The notes under the pieces were generated by a model, which saw nothing but the letters and a program-made list of their open reading frames with translations, ran no database searches and was not told the DNA's origin. A stretch of 64,000 nt of DNA from an uncultured Erysipelotrichaceae bacterium (lineage in GTDB: Bacteria > Bacillota_I > Bacilli_A > Erysipelotrichales > Erysipelotrichaceae). Position 1 is the first letter of the stretch, and each line of letters starts with the position of its first letter. Below, piece after piece: positions 61,201-64,000 of this stretch. Made by a program: the position numbers and the translations under genes. The stretch is taken from the NCBI GenBank assembly GCA_949744505.1, contig CATJXY010000017.1, forward strand, positions 1 through 64,000. The letters are read 5' to 3'.

Positions 61201-63155
61201 GAGCTGATCGATATCAGTTAAATAATACAGTTGATCCGGATATGAAAATGGTTTATATGTTGATTGACCCGGAGGTCTTTACGACATTAAACATCAAAGA
61301 AACGACTGCTGAAGGTCGTTATGAAGCATTAGGAACTTATGTTTTGAATCGCTTGAATAATGGTGATTCAATGGATCAGATTGTGGATACGATTTATCAA
61401 ATAAAACCAGATCCTATAGCAACAGGGGATGGATTTGATACACGTGGAATTAGCTTTTTGAACGTAGATCAGTTTATACGAAACTTCCGTTCGTTGATCT
61501 ATATCCCGAATGAACAAAGAGAATTGCGAGTTTGGAAAATCGATCAAGATGGGAAAGGGCTTAACGGGGCAGAATTTTCACTATATGATAATCCTGAATG
61601 TAAGGGTACTCCGGCAGCGGTTGGAACAACGGATACAGTAGATGGATTAGATGGTACTTTAATTTTTGCACCATATGACCATACTGCACACGGACATGCT
61701 AAAATGGAGTGGGCTTCTTCTGCCAATGAAGTGTATTATCTGAAAGAAACAAAAGCACCGGATGGATATGAAGTCAATCCGGAAGTGGTTCGGGTTATTG
61801 TCGGAATTTATTCTATTTATGCAGACGCAGGAAAAGCAGATGATGGAATTAAGGTCATGGCCGGAGTTGGTAAATTGACACAAACCATGGTTAAATATGC
61901 AGCGGACGAAAATGTTAATATTACACTTCGAGATATTACTGCCGTTGCACAAAGTCAAAATAGTGGTCAATTTGATTTGAACGGATGGAAAGATATCTGT
62001 TTGGATGGAACACAAGTAGAGCGAATCATGAATCTTCATTATGGTATCAATGCCATGGTGGATTATGGTTTACATGATGAAGATGGTGGTAAAAACTTAT
62101 ATCCGTTCTTTGTGGCAGATACCGGATTTATTCGTGCTCGTGTTGAACAAAACTATGATGCACTTAAAAATACACAAGAGTTAAATGGTGCTAAGCCGGC
62201 TTATACTGATGATGATACAAATAATGCAAGTAAAGATTATGTAGAAGAAGATATAACAAGTTTGTTTAGCTTATTGAATATAGTAGTCGTTACGGATCAA
62301 AGCAAAGTTGAGACAAGAACCGGACAGTTGATGGTTGGTAAAAAAGTGCTTGGTAGTGGATTGACGGAAAGTGATTATACACGTAATTTTGATTTCAAGA
62401 TCACTTTGAAAGATAAAGCAGGAAATCCATTGACCGGAAAATATTATTTCTACGGAACTGACAAATCCGGATATTTAGAAAGCGGTGAAGTCATTCCATT
62501 CCACCATGATGAAAGTATTATAATCATGGGTATTCCGGAAGGAACGACTTGGAGTGTTGAAGAGCTAAATCATGAAGATTGGTTTGTAAATCCGGAAAGT
62601 GGAATTTTAAAAGGAGAAATTCTTTATAACCAAACAGCAGAGGCCTCTTTTATCAATAGTAAAACAAAAGAAGTATTTGAAAATATCGGAAATTTATCTG
62701 TTAGAAAAACTGTTGAGGGAGATAAAGGAGACTTAAATAAAGAATTTACCTTTACGATTGTCTTACAACAAGAAAACGGTGCAACATTACCACTGTCATA
62801 TTCTTATGAGGGTGATAAGCAAGGAACTTTGAGAAGTGGAGATCAAATAACTTTAAAACATGGGCAGAGTATTACAATCAAAGGATTGCCGGCCGGTACA
62901 AAATATACAGTTACAGAGGTAGAGGCAAATCAGGATGGTTATTCAACATCTATTTACAATGCAATCGGAGTTATTGAGAAGAATAAAACTGCTGAAGCTT
63001 CTTTTGTGAACAGAAAAGGAGTTGTGACAACGGATAAAGGGACAGATGTTCCGGATACCGGGGATCATTCTCATACCAGAAGCATGAGTTATTTGTTTAT
63101 ACTTTCAGCTATTTGCTTGAGTATCTTAACAATGAAGAAAAAGAAATTTATTTAA
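58284..63155 (+). CDS. Giant sortase-anchored adhesin with fibro-slime and Cna-B domains
   Basis: 1623 aa. A signal peptide is cut after VFA (residue 33). Residues 40-145 contain Cys/His-rich motifs (VHTDECGY, HVHDETCGY). A fibro-slime/PA14-like domain (about 450-715) follows, with FSFSGDDDVWIYIDDVLVLDLGG. Two Cna-B domains start with IKKVDQNGDPINGVEFKLYE (about 720) and LRVWKIDQDGKGLNGAEFSLY (about 1080). Two DUF7601-like beta-domains follow (about 1347-1450 and 1470-1575). It ends with VPDTG (residues 1589-1593), a membrane helix and KKKK. It is a wall-linked adhesin or pilus-like protein; no pilin-specific sortase gene is next to it. GGAGGCGCGAGT precedes the start. Confidence 0.88.
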   Translation: MKKDILNRLIHKGSICALCLFMVFSALQINVFAENEEETGLCEHHTVHTDECGYQEGSEEIPCNHICDEECYEIVIDCVMDDQNDGIESTEESLEHICTEESGCIKKVNNCVHVHDETCGYQVAIEPSPCNYVCTECIQDAKVVSSWKWVDPEEMLVWDENSRIWGLGLPGTNADNLLTGELLSEFLPKEVEVEMKNGDVRILPLTWDLSSYPFAGAWSGTYTVTASIPDEFVLSSDASSLCVVISLGGGTTMALLTEEQLKSHIVSDVVSEIDGVQVNLFDYWVLTENPKAPNGDILTKSDRHIRQKPSAWGNTANYSASADWWNGINKNHLLIFGDGVIHAGLWNKGAGEGTDYGLAYAGMEGIVQPLLEDGYPLVNTSLARKLLNGITDPTDPNYRNYELIGDYKLAGDHINSAQIGGAYPNEGSDIQNLSNTLISLWENGTGKSIATGKESLAYLFDPNVEDTYKKTYQNILGLFQIDDDGYYYYNMRENFAEFKQESSATKNGNSDGRFVLYDAPATLRSDGTNSVGNFFPFNKGTEVFDGIAADGSLTSAVACSSNAVNHHMGMTVNVDFRQPINGMINMGAQNRPMTFSFSGDDDVWIYIDDVLVLDLGGVHSEIYGIIDFASGNVLIGQSFKTKGIPDYDPQHPENTEDLVSMTTLRELYRAAGKENEMNWNGNTFASNSDHHLKMFYLERGNYDSSLSLRFNLQPRLYQQIKKVDQNGDPINGVEFKLYEAKVEQTESGTSYSIKDETKPLATLVTGKTALNEELEKGNALFEEMDSSGAYRPFNFADRWNDEGIKYYILKEQNTPKGYRPIPVDIILEYNPESTMLRVVNRYITGAYASFTSTITGNSKITYGSFDTGSGAIEPSDVNVTEQKQKDGLVIAIPMMWQENFGESGKWTALYGSNTGGLGAITPQDRTAVSWRKAVLTAVLHQCSDENERTPSWYLSWNDETKRLEGSLNDLPGRADRYQLNNTVDPDMKMVYMLIDPEVFTTLNIKETTAEGRYEALGTYVLNRLNNGDSMDQIVDTIYQIKPDPIATGDGFDTRGISFLNVDQFIRNFRSLIYIPNEQRELRVWKIDQDGKGLNGAEFSLYDNPECKGTPAAVGTTDTVDGLDGTLIFAPYDHTAHGHAKMEWASSANEVYYLKETKAPDGYEVNPEVVRVIVGIYSIYADAGKADDGIKVMAGVGKLTQTMVKYAADENVNITLRDITAVAQSQNSGQFDLNGWKDICLDGTQVERIMNLHYGINAMVDYGLHDEDGGKNLYPFFVADTGFIRARVEQNYDALKNTQELNGAKPAYTDDDTNNASKDYVEEDITSLFSLLNIVVVTDQSKVETRTGQLMVGKKVLGSGLTESDYTRNFDFKITLKDKAGNPLTGKYYFYGTDKSGYLESGEVIPFHHDESIIIMGIPEGTTWSVEELNHEDWFVNPESGILKGEILYNQTAEASFINSKTKEVFENIGNLSVRKTVEGDKGDLNKEFTFTIVLQQENGATLPLSYSYEGDKQGTLRSGDQITLKHGQSITIKGLPAGTKYTVTEVEANQDGYSTSIYNAIGVIEKNKTAEASFVNRKGVVTTDKGTDVPDTGDHSHTRSMSYLFILSAICLSILTMKKKKFI

Positions 63156-63159
63156 AAAT

Positions 63160-63208
63160 AAGACCGAGATATATTCACAAGGCAAATTGTGATAAGTCCG
63201 GTCTTTTA
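63160..63208 (+). terminator. Terminator after the adhesin gene
   Basis: AAGACCG (63160-63166) and CGGTCTT (63199-63205) enclose TCACAA/TTGTGA (63175-63192), then TTTTAT. Confidence 0.82.
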
Positions 63209-63276
63209 TAGTTTTCGAATAATTTGTATGGCTTATGAATCCTTAAGTAAATAAAGATAAGTTCGAGTAAATGTGT

Positions 63277-63282
63277 TATAAT
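63277..63282 (+). promoter_or_regulatory. Extended -10 promoter of the GyrI-like gene
   Basis: TATAAT at 63277-63282 with TG at 63274-63275, one base before it; no clear -35 is seen. Confidence 0.5.
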
Positions 63283-63308
63283 GATTTCACTTTTCAGGAG
63301 GAAAAAAC

Positions 63309-63944
63309 ATGTCATTTGATTATAAAAAAGAATACAAAGAGTTCTATATGCCAAAAAATGTTCCGAATATAATTGAGATTCCGCAAATGAATTATCTTGC
63401 GGTAAGAGGAAAAGGAAATCCGAATGAGGAAAACGGAGAATATAAGCATTCAATTGGTTTGTTGTATGCCATTGCGTTTACGATTAAAATGAGTTATAAA
63501 GGAACACATAAAATTAATGGATATTTTAGTTATGTTGTACCGCCACTCGAAGGTTTTTGGTGGCAGGAAAATATAAAGGGGATGGATTACAACAGAAAGG
63601 ATGATTTGCAGTTTATATCTATTATAAGACTTCCTGATTTTGTGACAAAGAAAGATTTTGACTGGGCTATTGAAGAAGCGACAAAGAAGAAAAAACAAGA
63701 TTTTTCAAAAGTTGAATTTTTAACCTATAATGAGGGAGTTTGTGTTCAGTGTATGCATATGGGGTCTTATGATGATGAGCCTGCAACTGTTAAAGTAATG
63801 CATGAATACATAGATCAACAAGGATACGAATTGGATATAACAGATACAAGATTTCATCATGAGATTTATTTAAGTGATCCAAGAAAATGTGCTGTACAAA
63901 ACTTAAAGACGGTAATTCGTCATCCAATCAAAAAAAGAGTATAA
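63309..63944 (+). CDS. GyrI-like small-molecule-binding protein
   Basis: 211 aa. IIEIPQMNYLAVRGKGNPNEENGEYKHSIGLLYAIAFTIKM and the C-terminal SYDDEPATVKVMHEYIDQQGYELDITDTRFHHEIYLSDPRK match the GyrI-like domain found in SbmC-type proteins and AraC/MerR effector domains, here without a DNA-binding part. The protein is probably a stand-alone ligand-binding or hydrolase-like protein; its ligand is unknown. CAGGAGGAAAAAAC precedes ATG 63309. A strong terminator follows. Confidence 0.85.
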   Translation: MSFDYKKEYKEFYMPKNVPNIIEIPQMNYLAVRGKGNPNEENGEYKHSIGLLYAIAFTIKMSYKGTHKINGYFSYVVPPLEGFWWQENIKGMDYNRKDDLQFISIIRLPDFVTKKDFDWAIEEATKKKKQDFSKVEFLTYNEGVCVQCMHMGSYDDEPATVKVMHEYIDQQGYELDITDTRFHHEIYLSDPRKCAVQNLKTVIRHPIKKRV

Positions 63945-63952
63945 TCAATATA

Positions 63953-63995
63953 AAATACCCTTTTGTAACAAACGAGGTGTTACAAAAGGGTATTT
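63953..63995 (+). terminator. Strong terminator after the GyrI-like gene
   Basis: Eighteen-base arms (63953-63970 and 63978-63995) are exact complements around a 7-base loop. Confidence 0.9.
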
Positions 63996-64000
63996 GTGTT

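Noticed and set aside
1-64000. CRISPR arrays, rRNA and tRNA genes
   Set aside because: I looked for regularly spaced repeats, conserved rRNA blocks and tRNA cloverleaf ends and found none that I could support by eye.

Overview
The window is an AT-rich (roughly two-thirds A+T by eye) bacterial chromosome segment. Strong AGGAGG-type ribosome binding sites, Gram-positive housekeeping genes (tmk-holB-ricT-rsmI, rpmH-rnpA-yidC-jag, mnmE, tatD), sortase-type surface proteins and a Bce-type regulatory/ABC module point to a low-GC Firmicute (Bacillota). The overall flavour (surface proteins with fibro-slime and Cna-B domains, Tat-exported flavoproteins, many small toxin-antitoxin loci) fits the Erysipelotrichia/Solobacterium type, but that placement is inference. 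I saw no rRNA, tRNA or CRISPR array.

Layout. 1-3.7 kb: a possible structured-RNA or IS200/IS605-type end, an XRE membrane regulator with a 33-aa partner, an oxidoreductase fused to a UPF0303-like domain, a NUDIX hydrolase and a MerR regulator. 3.8-7.2 kb: tmk-holB-ricT-rsmI operon. 7.4-9.7 kb: a Fic enzyme bracketed by TTCCCTTAA inverted repeats, then a RelB-like/PIN toxin-antitoxin pair. 10.2-13.9 kb: glycosyltransferase plus two-component system. 14.2-17.5 kb: guanine-type riboswitch, NCS2 purine permease and adenine deaminase. 17.6-24.4 kb: LysR regulator opposite a Tat lipoprotein, RelB-YafQ toxin-antitoxin, small lipoproteins, a frameshifted epimerase, a GH3 hexosaminidase and a DUF3592 membrane protein. 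24.5-28.3 kb: esterase/ATP-grasp pair and a Tat-exported flavoprotein reductase. 28.4-33.7 kb: BceAB-BceRS-like peptide sensing/detoxification module with a coupled 29-aa membrane peptide. 33.8-36.9 kb: GntR regulator and a mannose-family PTS (IIC, IID, IIB, no IIA). 37-42.2 kb: NUDIX, Hsp20, a sortase-type surface protein and a serine recombinase with repeated sites. 42.3-45.8 kb: mnmE, RDD protein, tatD, 3D/G5 protein. 46-55 kb: DUF4143 ATPase, DUF3788, DUF2200, a nonsense-interrupted nitroreductase, DUF1349, GNAT, M24 peptidase and two tandem MATE pumps. 55.2-58.1 kb: a type III (ToxN/AbiQ-like) toxin-antitoxin locus directly before rpmH-rnpA-yidC-jag. 58.3-64 kb: a 1623-aa adhesin and a GyrI-like protein.

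The most notable points are the ToxN-like toxin whose upstream RNA appears to lack the usual tandem repeats; the Fic gene bracketed by three matching palindromes; a GntR/PTS divergon in which one palindrome overlaps both promoters and the regulator looks leaderless; small coupled membrane peptides; two genes broken by a single base change; and the origin-type gene cluster separated from dnaA and mnmE. Many open-reading-frame starts were moved to the ATG with a proper ribosome binding site; these choices are stated in each entry.
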